From Cladopsammia gracilis (lineage: Eukaryota; Cnidaria; Anthozoa; Scleractinia; Dendrophylliidae): a stretch of 64,000 bases of DNA. The translations under genes and the position numbers were made by a program. Positions 1-11,327 of the stretch are shown piece after piece. The stretch covers positions 1 through 64,000 of the forward strand of contig JAJGOT010000506.1 of assembly GCA_022457155.1 (NCBI GenBank). Reading direction: 5' to 3'. Position 1 is the stretch's first letter, and every line of letters starts with the position of its first letter. The notes under the pieces are model-generated. The model saw nothing but the letters and a program-made list of their open reading frames with translations, was not told the DNA's origin and did no database searches.

Positions 1-2178
1 CGATCAAATTAAAATTTCACTCGTAAAATCAGTCAATCAGTATATAAACATAATACATTATGAAAAGAACGTTTGTTTACTAACCAAGATGGACATTTCC
101 TTGGAAAGAAGTATATTTTTACTTCCTCGACTGCTGAACATTAGCTAGTGCGAGGTAAGACCAGTCAAATTGTATGATTGATGGATTATATCGAGGAGCT
201 CAGTTCAAGGTTTTATGAACAATCGATACAGCTGCTGTTATAACAAAATTTTTATTACAACACATAATGATGTATTTGGCGTAGTGTTGTCATTCAGATT
301 TTAAGAATTTGGTCTACGTCATAATTGTTTAAGCCTTCGATGGAAATGAGTATTGAATTCGCATCTTAAAACTTAAACAAAATAATAGAATAAAAGCGAT
401 AATAACATATAAATAGAGTGGAGCGCTTCTTCAACTTGTCAAAGGTGAACAAGTGTTGAAAAAGCTGCTTAAATTGCTTTGTTGCGAACAGAGCTTGCTT
501 CACTTCAGTAAAAGATGCTACCCCGCGTGTGACTTCACTTCAGTTTCTCACATTGAAACATTTTCTGATACGGTAAGCTTTCCCTTTTTCTATTTCTCAG
601 TTTTACTAATGTGTTTTTATTTTCCATATTTAAATTAGGAAAATCATCATTTTTAGAGCAATTTTGAGCAATAATTACTGAGCATTTCACTAAGCTGGTG
701 TAGCCAAAATTATCTTTGCTCTGTTTGTTCGTTGTTGTGAACCATGTTAAGGAAGGCCTGCGGAGAGTATACAGACAACTTTGCTGCTACGTATTATAGC
801 AACGTCTGGTACTTTTGAGTAACCATTCACGGCGATTATTTCTCTTTTATTTTTCTTTCTTGTTTAAAACAGAAATATAAAACAAAAGCCTTGTAGTAAA
901 ATTAGTTAAAAAGCCACCGAGAAATGGAAAATTTAATGAAAATGTGTTAATAATCTTATTAGCAACAAATTTTGGAGAGGAAATGTTAAGGATAACAATA
1001 AATAGGCGGAAAGAGACATTAGAGTTTATTTTCCAAAAAAAAAAAAAACGAAAAAAACCTGAAACTAAGCTCTTCCTTATCTTTATCTTTATCGTAAGAA
1101 AACTAAAATTAACGCTATCCTTTGGCACCGCTGATTTTTACATAACTGCTGAGCACAAGCGACCTTCTTTTCAGTTAATTCTCATGGCCTGAGAAACTAA
1201 AACAGAATTGAAGCTTTATCATGCGTGTTCTATCCTTTATTTTGACATAGAATTGTTCGATAACAATTTCTTTCTTTGCTGTACGAAAAACATTTGAAAC
1301 CAGGTAGAGATCAGAGAGATAATACTCTCATTGAAGATAAGTATTCTGTCTTCAAGCGATATTTGGCGACAACTAATTTTTTTGAGATTTTGTCAAAACT
1401 CTCTTTAACATAAATGACTTAAACATAAAAGAATCTTTCAATTTTCATTCAATTTGTCTTTTCTCGAATGGGGAAAAAAACGGAATATTTATAATAAACA
1501 TTTTCTAACTAACGATGAGATAAAAAAAAAAAATATATATGGCTGAAGTTTCCTCCATTTAACTGACTAAATTTTTGCGGGATATTTGCGTCACATCGCA
1601 AGGGTTTAATGAATTTTTAAGTTATTCATTTCAGTAAAATTCTGACCAACAATATGTAGCTAGGATATTAAAAAAGTCAATAAAACCCCAGGTTTGAAGC
1701 TGGATTTTCTTTGAAAAGAACGAGCATATATAGTTCTATTATTTGCACTGATAAGGAGATAAAATATAATTTTCAATAATTAGATGTCAAATTCTAACTA
1801 TAATAAAATAATTTAAACCGAGGACGTAAAAACAGTCCTTAGTCTTTGACAGCGTGTTATTCCACGAAATGATTTTTTTTCGACACATAAGTAGATTTCA
1901 TAATTTAACGTGTTTCTCATATTTTCTCTAGTTTTTTTTTATCCTTTACAATGCCTTAAAAGTGCATTCAGAAGATAACAAGGGATATATGGGACCGACA
2001 TATGTTCGTCTTTGGCATTAAAAGGCTCATTATTGCTTTCTTAAAAGCAACGTTAATTGGAATCACCACAAAGGCATCAAGAGGATACAACTGTGAAAAA
2101 CTTATTTTTTCCGGTAATGTTTTACGGGAAAAAAGATTAATAATAAGGCCAACATTTTCCCAAGCACCTTGCACCCTG
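1..2178. other. AT-rich stretch without recognisable gene
   Basis: I see no convincing coding exon here. Open frames are short, AT-driven and on both strands. There are A/T homopolymers near 1037-1048 and 1526-1536. No tRNA, long inverted repeat or transposase motif was recognised. Confidence 0.6.

Positions 2179-2180
<2 letters not shown>

Positions 2181-2222
<42 letters not shown>
2181..2222. repeat. (TA)n microsatellite
   Basis: About 21 uninterrupted TA dinucleotides. Open frames running into it translate as Ile-Tyr repeats and are not genes. Confidence 0.97.
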
Positions 2223-2226
<4 letters not shown>

Positions 2227-2923
2227 TGAAATGTTTTCGAAGGACTTATGCATAAGATTCATATGATAGTGAGTCACAAATTGCGCACTACTGTTATGGA
2301 AAGCCGAAATGCGAATAAAGCGGTCAGTCCATGTAGATTTCTTGAATTGCTTATTGATGGATACTGTCCTTTTACGTTCTTGAGTATTTTCCTTTTATAC
2401 CCATGCATAAGTAATATAAAAAAGCTTGTTTCCTTTATTTCAAGTTGATTCCATTTTTAAAGTGTTTTTATTTCGTTTATGCGCCCCTGTCTTGAATTTA
2501 CAAATTTAGAACACCGCTGGAGTACAATCATTTGAAAGTACTCCATTTGAATTTCCTTTGAAATTTGATCCAGAGAATCAAAAGTTAAAAGCAGTTTGTA
2601 TAAAGCAGAATACAAAATAGACTCAACAGACTTTGTTTGAATGGTCATAATTTAGAAATTCAGTTTATCCACAGACTAAAAATAGAACCACCTTGTTGTT
2701 CGCCTATCCTTCGTTCCGCACTATCTGAACGCCTCGGAAACAAGCTAAGGAAAACGTTGCTCAACGGCTTTCATTTGAATGGTTACCCTTCAGGATTTCG
2801 ACACTAGGGACACGATATAAACACCTTGTTCAGCATGATAATAAAGCAGGGAATGTGTGCGCAAAAATGTCATAGTTTTCATCCACAGACTGAAACGTCA
2901 AGATCGCATACCTGAGTACTGCT
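2223..2923. other. non-coding stretch, nothing assigned
   Basis: No gene seen. Around 2700-2745 there is a short degenerate piece resembling the GTAGCCTGTTCCAGGCG-type MITE seen at 13,726, and around 2755-2800 a decayed piece of the dispersed element seen at 4582. Confidence 0.4.
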
Positions 2924-3081
2924 TAGGGATGGACCATTCAATTCAAGGATTTTGGTAAAGAGAATAGTGGCATGGTGCCGAAAAAAAAATTCATACTCAG
3001 AAGAAATTGTCCACCCCACCCCCCCCCCCCCCCCCCCCCCCCCCTCCCCCCCCCAAAAAAAGTTAAATGGTCCGTCCCCTA
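2924..3081. repeat. small MITE-like element with poly-C core
   Basis: The left end (tagggatggaccatt) and right end (aatggtccgtccccta) are imperfect inverted repeats of about 15 bp. The interior contains a C homopolymer at about 3019-3054. Two overlapping open frames, one per strand, exist only because the homopolymer has no stops (poly-Pro / poly-Gly). The superfamily was not determined. Confidence 0.5.
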
Positions 3082-3756
3082 GTAATACTCGACCACTTCC
3101 AAGGGTGGCCATAAACTCACTGAACAGATTTTGCTTTCTTTTGTATTTTGTATTACTGAAAAGTGACACGAGTTATAGTTTGAATCTAAGAGGGCTGAGG
3201 GGTGACAGTAGAATAATCAAATGGAAAGTAAATACAAGTTTTGTTTGAGGTTTATATCAGTTAATTCCAAGCAAGATCATTCCAGGAAATTCACCCGCGC
3301 ATTTGACTTTCTGGAAAAAGATTTATCAAATGCCCCACTTTTCCAGCAAAAAGCCTAACTTGGCTTCCGACTCTTCCAATTATCTCGACGAACAGGTTAA
3401 CAGTTTCGATGTGTTTTTTCTTCGAATAGAAGACTACAAGTACACGTGTTTACGGCGGAGATAGTTTATAAGGCACATGAATGACTCGAGGGTTAATATG
3501 TTAATATGAATTACTTGAGCTTACGACCACCGAAAATCATGTTTTGTAGATAGTCAAAACCCCAGCGTTCCTGCCACGTTGCCAATTCTCCTCTATGCGG
3601 AGACATCGAGTCAAATACCGGGGGAGGGGTGGAGGGGCGGGGGGGGGGGGGAAGATCTTTACGCTTGGAATTAATTGTAAAATATACATAGAAGTTGTTG
3701 CTGACCGCAGGTCGATTTTTCAGGTCAAGACTATACATCTTTCCAAAAGAAACATA

Positions 3757-6700
3757 ATGACGATATACACGACGTCCTTAGCCGCGCAGATCGCCTTGAC
3801 TACAATATTTAGCATAATGGTGCTAGTTGGTGTGACTGGTAACACTCTGTCCTGCCTCGTCATCATCACCAACCGCGCCATGAGAACGCCCATGAATTAT
3901 CTCGTTCTAAATCTTGCAATAGCCGACATTATGGTGGTGCTATTCGTTACCCCTCGCTTTATTCTGATCCACGCGTTCGAACACCCGCATGGCCTGTGGG
4001 GATCACTTATCTGCAAGCTATTTACGGGTGGTAACTTCAGCTGGATGGGCGGGTCCGCCTCAGTTTTCTCACTGGTCGCCATTTCAGTCGAGCGCTACTT
4101 CGCCGTCGTTCATCCGTATGGCACCCGAGGGAAGCTCACCATCAAGAAGGTCAAATATGTCGTTGTGGCCTGCTGGATGTTGGCTATTGTATTTAACCTG
4201 CCTCTCTTCCTATATATACGCTACAACAAAGAAATCGATTTCTGTACCGAGTTCTGGCCTGAGAAGTGGATGCCCAAGGCTTACAGCACCGCCTGGTTTG
4301 TACTGTTTGGCGCGATACCGGTTGGTCTGATGTTTGCCCTCTATGTCAGAGTCATTCGTCGGCTTTGGATCAAGCCCCAAAACGGTCCTCGAGTCACGCA
4401 AGCAGCGATTCTAAAGTCACGCAAACGCGTGACAAAAATGGTGATCATGGTAAGGCTACTAAGAAACTGTAAAATCAATTTCAACGTAACGTAAGGCCCG
4501 GTCACATGGTGCCACAGTTGATCTCCAGCAGAATGATCGAATAGTATAAAAGATGGCGCGCACTTTTGCACCCGACCCTGTTACTTTACCCAGAGTTCCA
4601 AAAATCAAAATTCAAGAAAAATTACGAATTTCATTTAGTAAAATATTTAAAAACAAATGGTACCATGCCAAAGGACTACCGAAGAGGTTTCATTTAAATG
4701 GTCACCATAGGATTTCGTTGACAGACTCAAAGGTTAGAACTACCGGCCACTTGTCTCCATAATTGACTCTGGGAGCCTGGGAGTGAAGGAGTTAAGTATA
4801 TCTCGGCACTTATATCTTATACATATATTTTTATTTTCCCGAAAAGCGATTTTTAGCACAACTCTCCAAGATGCATGAGTAAAAAGTCAGCAGAAAAAGA
4901 ATTTTAGATTTTCTTAGGTTTGCAGAATAAATTGTAGAATGTGACTCATATGATATGGGTACGGAATTTCTCAGCAAGTTGCCCAGACGTTGCCTCATGG
5001 GTAACGCAGTGTGAGCCCGCAAAGGTTGGTGCCAGGGCTGGAGCCCAGTGCTAGCTTCTTCAGAATTGGTGTTCGTCAACCTCGTCTCCAGGACCTCTCC
5101 TGGATAAGGCTGCCGAAATACCAACCTCGTTTCCAGAGTCTCTCTTTTTCCCGTCCCCTCTCTCTCTCTCTCTCTCTCTCTCGCTCCAGGGGGCGGGAAG
5201 AAGAGAGACCCTGGGAACGAGGTTACCGAAATACTTGATTTTGACGGTCATGTGATATTTGATGAAATGATGTCTCAGGAAGTTATTGTACCAGGACACT
5301 TGGTTTATTGATCGGGTGCCAATAACAATGATGACTTTTCGGGGATAACCCATTCATCAGTGTTTGTGTTCTTCAAGTTAAGACAATGAACAGTAGAAAC
5401 CACAACTACAAACCAATGAGAGGTGCCGGATCTGTGACAAAGATCTGGATCAGTAGAAAAACTTGAATAAATGTAAAATAACACGGCAAACTGATCCGTA
5501 CGGCCGAGAAAAGATTGACTCAAGAAAAATAAAGTAAAATAAAAGATATATATTTTGTACCCGATATTTCGGTTTGAAACACAAACCTTCGACGGGGGCT
5601 AAAATAAAAATGAGTATATACGTTAATATCGTTACAATTTTAAAAGTTTAAAATATGGAACCAAGAAACATGATAGGTTACTACATTGACAGGTAAATAA
5701 AAAAAGCGTCCTATGATAAACTGACAAATATAATAGTTGACTAAATAATGACAGGCAGTTTTGTAAAGATAACATAATTAGTGCAGTTCATCGCGTTTAT
5801 TAATACCCGAAGGTTCTAGTGTTTTTGCTTTGTCGATGAGATGAGCTTCACGCGCCTTTCTGACAGAGTCTCTTATGTTTTTCATGAGCTCGATGGGAAT
5901 GAGTATGATATCATTGAGTGAGTGGCCTGGCTGGTTGAAGTGTTGTGAGATTGGAGTAGGCGTCTGTAGTAAATGAGGTTTAGTCACTGAGCGGCGATGT
6001 TCTCCAAAGCGTTCGTTGAGTCTACGTTTAGTCTCACCGATGTATTGTTTTTGACATTTTCTACATTCGATCATATAAATAAGGTTTCTAGAGTTGCAGG
6101 TAATGCGTTCCTTGATATGTCTTTCTTCACTAGTTGCGGAAAATGTATATTTATCTTGGTTTTCTTTTAAGAAAGGGCAGGTTAGACAGCGCGGATGATT
6201 GCATCTGTGGATACCCGGAGAAGGTGGTATTCTACGGTCATCAGGGTCAGAGTTGTCGGGTAGCTTTGTTTTCACTAGAAGATCACGAAGACTTGCGTTT
6301 CTTCTGTATGCTAGGACAGGAGGATTAGGAAACATTTCTTTACAGCGGGTAGAGGAGTTGAGAATGTTAAGATGTTTTTTCACAATTTTCGAGGTGTTGG
6401 GAAGAGCTGGATTGAAGGTAATAACAAAAGGTGTACGATCAGTTGTTTTGTTTTGCTGTTTAGGTTTGAGGGTATCACAACGGGGTATAGATCGCACGCG
6501 GTTGACTTCATGTTTAAGGAAGTTTCGATTGTAACCTCGCTTTGTCAAGCCTTTGCGACCTAATTCGTATGATTCTCGGAATGAATAACCTTGTCTTCAA
6601 TGGTCAGCACTTCCTACAAATACATGGAACTGCTATGGGTACTCGCATGGCTCCATCCTATGCCAACCTATTTATGGGAAAATTTGAAGAAAAAGCTATA

Positions 6701-9615
6701 GCTAACGCCCCCTTTAAGCCTTTCGTCTGGTGGAGATTCATCGACGACATTTTCATGGTGTGGACGGAAGGTGAAGAAAATCTAGAAACTTTTATTAAAT
6801 ATCTCAATTCTCTTCACCCCACCATCAAATTCACACACGAATATTCGAAGTCTTCTATCCAGCTACTCCCGTTTCTTGACGTACAAGTCCAGTTAATCGA
6901 CAATCACATCCAGACGGACCTGCATACTAAGCCCACGGACAAACATCAATATCTCCTCAGATCTTCCAGTCACCCGGAGCACACGAAGCGTGCTATTCCT
7001 TTCAGTCTCGCCTTACGATTACGACGCATTTGTTCTACTGACACTTATTTTGACAAGCGCTCTAATGAACTTATCGACCACTTGACAAAGCGAGGTTACA
7101 ATCGAAACTTCCTTAAACATGAAGTCAACCGCGTGCGATCTATACCCCGTTGTGATACCCTCAAACCTAAACAGCAAAACAAAACAACTGATCGTACACC
7201 TTTTGTTATTACCTTCAATCCAGCTCTTCCCAACACCTCGAAAATTGTGAAAAAACATCTTAACATTCTCAACTCCTCTACCCGCTGTAAAGAAATGTTT
7301 CCTAATCCTCCTGTCCTAGCATACAGAAGAAACGCAAGTCTTCGTGATCTTCTAGTGAAAACAAAGCTACCCGACAACTCTGACCCTGATGACCGTAGAA
7401 TACCACCTTCTCCGGGTATCCACAGATGCAATCATCCGCGCTGTCTAACCTGCCCTTTCTTAAAAGAAAACCAAGATAAATATACATTTTCCGCAACTAG
7501 TGAAGAAAGACATATCAAGGAACGCATTACCTGCAACTCTAGAAACCTTATTTATATGATCGAATGTAGAAAATGTCAAAAACAATACATCGGTGAGACT
7601 AAACGTAGACTCAACGAACGCTTTGGAGAACATCGCCGCTCAGTGACTAAACCTCATTTACTACAGACGCCTACTCCAATCTCACAACACTTCAACCAGC
7701 CAGGCCACTCACTCAATGATATCATACTCATTCCCATCGAGCTCATGAAAAACATAAGAGACTCTGTCAGAAAGGCGCGTGAAGCTCATCTCATCGACAA
7801 AGCAAAAACACTAGAACCTTCGGGTATTAATAAACGCGATGAACTGCACTAATTATGTTATCTTTACAAAACTGCCTGTCATTATTTAGTCAACTATTAT
7901 ATTTGTCAGTTTATCATAGGACGCTTTTTTTATTTACCTGTCAATGTAGTAACCTATCATGTTTCTTGGTTCCATATTTTAAACTTTTAAAATTATAACG
8001 ATATTAACGTATATACTCATTTTTATTTTAGCCCCCGTCGAAGGTTTGTGTTTCAAACCGAAATATCGGGCACAAAATATATATCTTTTATTTTACTTTA
8101 TTTTTCTTGAGTCAATCTTTTCTCGGCCGTACGGATCAGTTTGCCGTGTTATTTTACATTTTTGTGTTCTTCACACTGATGAAGGGGTTATCCCCGAAAC
8201 GTGAGTGCTACACAGCAAAAAAAAAAAAAAACCAACATTTTTTGTGCCGATAAAAATGAACTGTCCGGGTCCAAATACCGTTCCAAAGCTTCAAGATCAA
8301 CAACTGAACATCATTCTCTGCAGGGTCTGTCTTCTTCCAAACTCGTCCCCAGGGCCCTATCCATTTTCAAAATGGCGGGTAGGACGTAGAAACTCAGGCC
8401 GCCAGAATCGTAGAGTATTTTGTCACGTGACACGGTATTGCGGTTGGAAGCCATGTTTGTTTGTTTTGCGACAAAATGCTCCAGTATTAGTGAAATATTT
8501 GACAGGCTTGTCCAAGCGTTTCTCCGCTAAACCCATTTTGAAAGCGGAGAAGCCCTGGAGACGATGCTAGTCTTCTTCCTGCTCCCTGGAGCAAAAAAAA
8601 GCAGATACCACGCAGCTCTTTAGAACCTCAAATTTCATTGGACCTGGGTATCACGCAGCTCTATTGTTTTCAGGGTTAGGGTCCATTGTTGTGTTGTTTG
8701 TTCTATTGTTTTCTCAGCAAATCACCAAAAAAGGCGGACAGAAGACAGCAATCGGGAATGAGGTTGGGTTAGATAGTCTATGAAGCGACTTAAGTCATGT
8801 GCTATCGACCTGAATGATGGTTTAAAAGCTGGTCTCTTGCATCGTTTTGTGTCCCCAGAAAAGACGCTTCTTCTAAGATAAACACACTGCTTATTCACCC
8901 TTTAAACTCCCAAGGGTGCCAAAAATAGAGAACTTTGGATCGGACTACGAGTACGAGATTGAGTACGAGTACGATTTTTCAAATATAGTTCGCGCGCTTT
9001 AGATAATCACTTAATATCACAAAAATCTCATTCCTAGGGGGAGCCTCCTTATCTACTGGCCAGCAACAGGAAGAAGGAAGAGGTCTGGGGACATGACTGG
9101 TTTGAAATTTCAAAGTCGTACTCGTACTCAATCTCGTACTCGTACTCACATCCTAAGGGTCCTAATGGCAAATGTTACCATGAAAACGTACTGACGAAGA
9201 AGTTTCATTTGAATGGTCACACCATAAGATTCCGTCGACAGACTCAAAAGTTAGAAGTACACGACATGTCTCCATAATTGATTTGATTGGCTTGTAGGTG
9301 AGCGCCGTGTACAGCATCACGTGGTTCCCAGTGCTGATCATCTACATGCTCAACTTCTTCCACGATGAACAGGAGTACGGTAACATCACCTACATCATCG
9401 GCATTGTTATCGTCACCTTCAACTCCTGCGTCAATCCTTTTGTTTACGCATTCGTCAACGAGCGCTTCAGAAATAACCTCAAGAACCTGGTTCAGCTGCC
9501 ATGTCTGAAGCCAAACCGTGTTCAGCTGGAGCGAGAGCGACGCCAAACGCAAATGGCAGCCTCAGAGAGCAGCAATTCACAGCAACCGCGTCACGCTTTT
9601 GAAATACAAGAATAG
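3757..9615 (+). CDS. rhodopsin-class (family A) G protein-coupled receptor, two exons
   Basis: Predicted 336-aa plasma-membrane receptor. Exon 1 is 3757-4449 (ends ATC ATG, donor gtaagg) and exon 2 is 9298-9615 (acceptor cttgtag), joined in phase 0. Exon 1 gives TM1 with GN, TM2 with LNLAIAD, a Cys at the start of TM3 and one in ECL2 (DFC), ERYFAV at the end of TM3 (ERY instead of DRY), TM4, TM5 and the start of TM6. Exon 2 completes TM6 (TWFP, the CWxP position), TM7 with NPFVY, and a C-tail rich in Gln/Ser. The pattern resembles peptide-type receptors (neuropeptide FF/galanin-like), but the ligand cannot be read from sequence. The Met at 3757 was chosen because TM1 follows about 10 residues later; the frame is open upstream only through a poly-G stretch, and a ttttcag acceptor at 3718-3724 suggests an upstream 5'UTR exon. 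The 4.85-kb intron is full of mobile DNA. Confidence 0.9.
4582..4795. repeat. dispersed short element, copy 1 (GPCR intron)
   Basis: Ends resemble TTAACTCCCAGAGT / ACTCTGGGAGTGAAGGAGTTAA, an inverted pair. The interior, including a stretch like gaggtttcatttaaatggtcac, matches 56,204-56,413 and the interrupted copy at 8901-9285. Non-coding and MITE-like. Confidence 0.7.
5155..5182. repeat. (CT)n microsatellite
   Basis: Simple CT repeat preceded by pyrimidine-rich sequence in the GPCR intron. Confidence 0.9.
5330..5366 (-). ncRNA. hammerhead-ribozyme-like motif in Penelope-like tail
   Basis: On the minus strand, CTGATGA (5354-5360) is followed by a GGG/CCC stem with a TTAT loop and then GAAA (5337-5340), the conserved hammerhead core order. 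Penelope-like elements are known to carry hammerhead motifs in their terminal repeats. Helix I and helix III pairing is not obvious by eye, so activity is uncertain. Confidence 0.6.
5778..6548 (-). CDS. Penelope-like ORF, C-terminal fragment with GIY-YIG endonuclease
   Basis: 256 codons identical or nearly so to the C-terminus of the 6542-7852 frame. It contains the Cys/His cluster HRCNHPRCLTC and the GIY-YIG-type nuclease segment (YMIEC..., YIGETKRRLNERFGEHRRS). All reverse-transcriptase motifs are missing, so this copy is a dead 5' truncation. Confidence 0.88.
   Translation of the reverse strand: MTKRGYNRNFLKHEVNRVRSIPRCDTLKPKQQNKTTDRTPFVITFNPALPNTSKIVKKHLNILNSSTRCKEMFPNPPVLAYRRNASLRDLLVKTKLPDNSDPDDRRIPPSPGIHRCNHPRCLTCPFLKENQDKYTFSATSEERHIKERITCNSRNLIYMIECRKCQKQYIGETKRRLNERFGEHRRSVTKPHLLQTPTPISQHFNQPGHSLNDIILIPIELMKNIRDSVRKAREAHLIDKAKTLEPSGINKRDELH
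6542..7852 (+). CDS. Penelope-like reverse transcriptase + GIY-YIG endonuclease (partial)
   Basis: 436 codons open, though the listed Met lies across the junction and is not the native start. RT palm: GTAMGTRMAPSYANLFMG near residue 30 and FIDDIF near residue 66, with the catalytic Asp pair intact. LLPFLDVQV, typical of Penelope-like RTs, follows near residue 117. After a basic linker come a Cys/His cluster near residue 295 (HRCNHPRCLTC) and the GIY-YIG module near residues 335-370 (YIGETKRRLNERFGEHRR). This RT + GIY-YIG order is diagnostic of Penelope-like elements. The frame is undamaged to its stop, which suggests a fairly recent insertion. Confidence 0.92.
   Translation: MSSLCDLIRMILGMNNLVFNGQHFLQIHGTAMGTRMAPSYANLFMGKFEEKAIANAPFKPFVWWRFIDDIFMVWTEGEENLETFIKYLNSLHPTIKFTHEYSKSSIQLLPFLDVQVQLIDNHIQTDLHTKPTDKHQYLLRSSSHPEHTKRAIPFSLALRLRRICSTDTYFDKRSNELIDHLTKRGYNRNFLKHEVNRVRSIPRCDTLKPKQQNKTTDRTPFVITFNPALPNTSKIVKKHLNILNSSTRCKEMFPNPPVLAYRRNASLRDLLVKTKLPDNSDPDDRRIPPSPGIHRCNHPRCLTCPFLKENQDKYTFSATSEERHIKERITCNSRNLIYMIECRKCQKQYIGETKRRLNERFGEHRRSVTKPHLLQTPTPISQHFNQPGHSLNDIILIPIELMKNIRDSVRKAREAHLIDKAKTLEPSGINKRDELH
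6554..8232 (+). mobile_element. Penelope-like element, longer copy
   Basis: It starts abruptly inside the reverse transcriptase and runs through the stop at 7852, a 3' non-coding tail, a hammerhead-like core at 8176-8199 and an A-run at about 8217-8232. It is head-to-head with the copy at 5316-6553. The N-terminal part of the polyprotein is absent, so the copy is 5'-truncated and cannot be autonomous. Confidence 0.88.
8165..8215 (+). ncRNA. hammerhead-ribozyme-like motif in Penelope-like tail
   Basis: CTGATGA at 8176-8182, a perfect 4-bp stem GGGG-TTAT-CCCC, then GAAA at 8196-8199. All core residues expected for a hammerhead (CUGANGA ... GAAA) are present. The downstream cleavage-site strand is not clear, which is common for the very short helix III reported in Penelope-like elements. 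Confidence 0.62.
8340..8580. repeat. dispersed repeat copy, GPCR intron
   Basis: Includes aaaatggcgg..., tttgtcacgtgac, catgtttgtttg and ggcttgtccaagcgtttctcc. The same blocks occur in 13,390-14,125 and continue at 17,717-17,800, where the LINE has split that copy. Non-coding. Confidence 0.6.
8901..9285. repeat. dispersed short element, copy 2, interrupted
   Basis: Same family as 4582-4795. It starts with tttaaactcccaagggtgcc and resumes near 9165 after a nested insert at about 8939-9149. It ends only some 13 bp before the GPCR exon 2 acceptor. Confidence 0.6.
8939..9149. repeat. MITE with GTACGAGATTGAGTACGAG ends
   Basis: Left end gtacgagattgagtacgag and right end ctcgtactcaatctcgtac are inverted repeats that are themselves internally repetitive (tacgag units). 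About 210 bp, nested inside the copy-2 element. Confidence 0.75.
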
Positions 9616-9775
9616 GTTATGTCTGGGGTGCTTACCGGCCAAAGGTTTGGGAGATTCCGCACTAATTGTCCTCTTTGGAGCCTTATTCCTAGGCCCTCTC
9701 TTCCTCTTGCACGCATGCGCCAAGTAATATAGGAAGTATATAGTGAGATAGTAATAGAGGAAAAGTGCTTCATCG

Positions 9776-9860
9776 GGATATCCAAACACCGAGAAGTGGG
9801 TTGAAAAACGAGGCGCAGCCAATTATTTTTTTAACCCACTTCGAGGTGTTTGTATGAAAC
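9776..9860. repeat. small fold-back just downstream of GPCR
   Basis: atccaaacaccgagaagtgggtt and aacccacttcgaggtgtttgtat form an imperfect hairpin of about 23-bp arms around a short A/T-rich loop. Confidence 0.6.
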
Positions 9861-11167
9861 ACTCGTTCGAGTGTTTGATATAGCTTCTCAAACTGATCAT
9901 TAAATGCGGAGAAAACAAAGGATTGAAATCACCAAAATCTATGCAAATTAAGACCGGGTAACCAAACTTCCTTCATTGTAGTGATTTGCTTTGAGGTCTC
10001 GTCATGAATTATTAATGCATTTAGAAATGCATGTGAAGATCTTCGGCGATTTCATGAATTGGATTTGATGCTGCGTGAGCGGGAAGGGAAGCCTGGAGAC
10101 TAAGCTGCTATTTTCCGTGTTTTCTGTTGATGGATACATGAGCGTATATTGTGTAGCTTTTCCCATAAGCCCGTTAACCATTTACACCAGGTATGTCCAA
10201 CCGCGGGCGGTTTTATAGTAAGCACCCTAGACAGTAACGGTTTGTAAGCAATTGTCCTTTTGCGCTGTATTATCTCTGTTGCTGTCGGAAGCTAATTATG
10301 TCGGTTGCTGTGGACTTGAGTCAGTGTTTAGCCCCGTGACTGGTTTAAGAAAACTCTTGTCACTTGCTCTAACCAACTAGAATGAACATGCTTTTTAATC
10401 AATCACGAGCAAAAGCCCACTTATGCGTGTATTTGCATCGAGCTATCTTTATTTCGCTTTTTAGTAACAAGCCAACTCTTAAGTTCAATTCTAAACCAAC
10501 AGTTTGGTTTTTCACTGCCGCAATTACCATAGCAGACGTCTCAGGAAACAACGATGCTTTGCGCACCGAACTGGTCCAAAGGTTATATTTGTAGGTTGTT
10601 ATTGGTGGATTTCAATCCATTTTGTCAGTTTCTGTTTTCCGGGGTCCAATGTTTGTCGGCATAATTATAATTGACGACAACTTAAAGCGCAAACTTTAGT
10701 GGCACGTTGAACTTCAGATTTTGCATGTTATTGAAAGGCTTTTTGCGTTTGAAATGGGTGGTGGTGGGGTGGGGGAGGGGAGGGGGTGGCTAAGGGGCCT
10801 TAATACAGAGAGTTCGTAATAGCGGAAGTTATATAAGAGTTTTCATTCCGGGATGACTTTCGTCCTAGGATATAAAGTTCATCGTGGTATCTTGTAATAG
10901 CCTCTTTGCTGTTTACGAGTTCGTCCCGGGATGTTTTCATCCCTGTTCTGAATACCGGGATGAAATGCGGTATGAAACGCGACGAAAAATTTCATACAAA
11001 CACTGTTTATATACTGTCTTCCCGGGATGAAAGTTTAAACAGCCATTTTGTTATGATGAGCTTTGTTTCATCAGTTGATGATATTCAATACTCAAGGTGA
11101 GTTTAAACCTTTTGGAGAACTTCTGTAGTACTTATTTCTTACGTTATGTACAATTCAAAGAAAAAAA
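9861..11167. other. intergenic stretch without recognised gene
   Basis: No coding exon found. It contains a G-rich run near 10,758-10,790 and several short cgggatgaaa-type units with inverted relatives between 10,850 and 11,035, probably a decayed repeat. Confidence 0.45.
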
Positions 11168-11327
11168 ATTCGTGCCACTTGCTCGCACGCATTTTCCCGC
11201 GCTTAGCGCTGGCTACATGTATTTGCTTCAAGCTCTGATTGGTCCATTGAATTGTTTGCCTCTGTTGTGATTGGCCAGAGTAATTACTTTGGTTTTGGTT
11301 TTACGACACTGAACTGAAAATCACTCT
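11168..11327. repeat. partial copy of AGAGCAGTTTTCAATTG MITE
   Basis: Matches the right-hand half of the full element at 11,943-12,226 (cttgctcgcacgc, ctctgattggtcc, taattactttggttttggtt, final ...aaaatcactct). The left half is missing. Confidence 0.7.

Larger units (their letters stand above)
5316..6553 (-). mobile_element. Penelope-like element, 5'-truncated inverted copy
   Basis: The minus strand carries the 3' part of a Penelope-like retroelement: the C-terminal 256 codons (5778-6548) followed by a 3' non-coding tail. It is a near-identical inverted copy of 7083-8200, so the two form arms of about 1 kb. The arm ends sharply at about 6553, where the second copy starts head-to-head. The tail is longer than in the right-hand copy by about 120 bp (roughly 5370-5480), next to a hammerhead-like core. 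Confidence 0.88.

Noticed and set aside
2879..3248. Two overlapping frames with poly-Gly/poly-Pro (one per strand)
   Set aside because: They exist because a C homopolymer lacks stops; no conserved domain, and they sit inside a small TIR element.
6134..7496. Open frames antisense to the Penelope-like ORFs
   Set aside because: Mirror-image pairs at 6199-6534 and 7096-7431 are the reverse strand of the same coding sequence in the two inverted copies.
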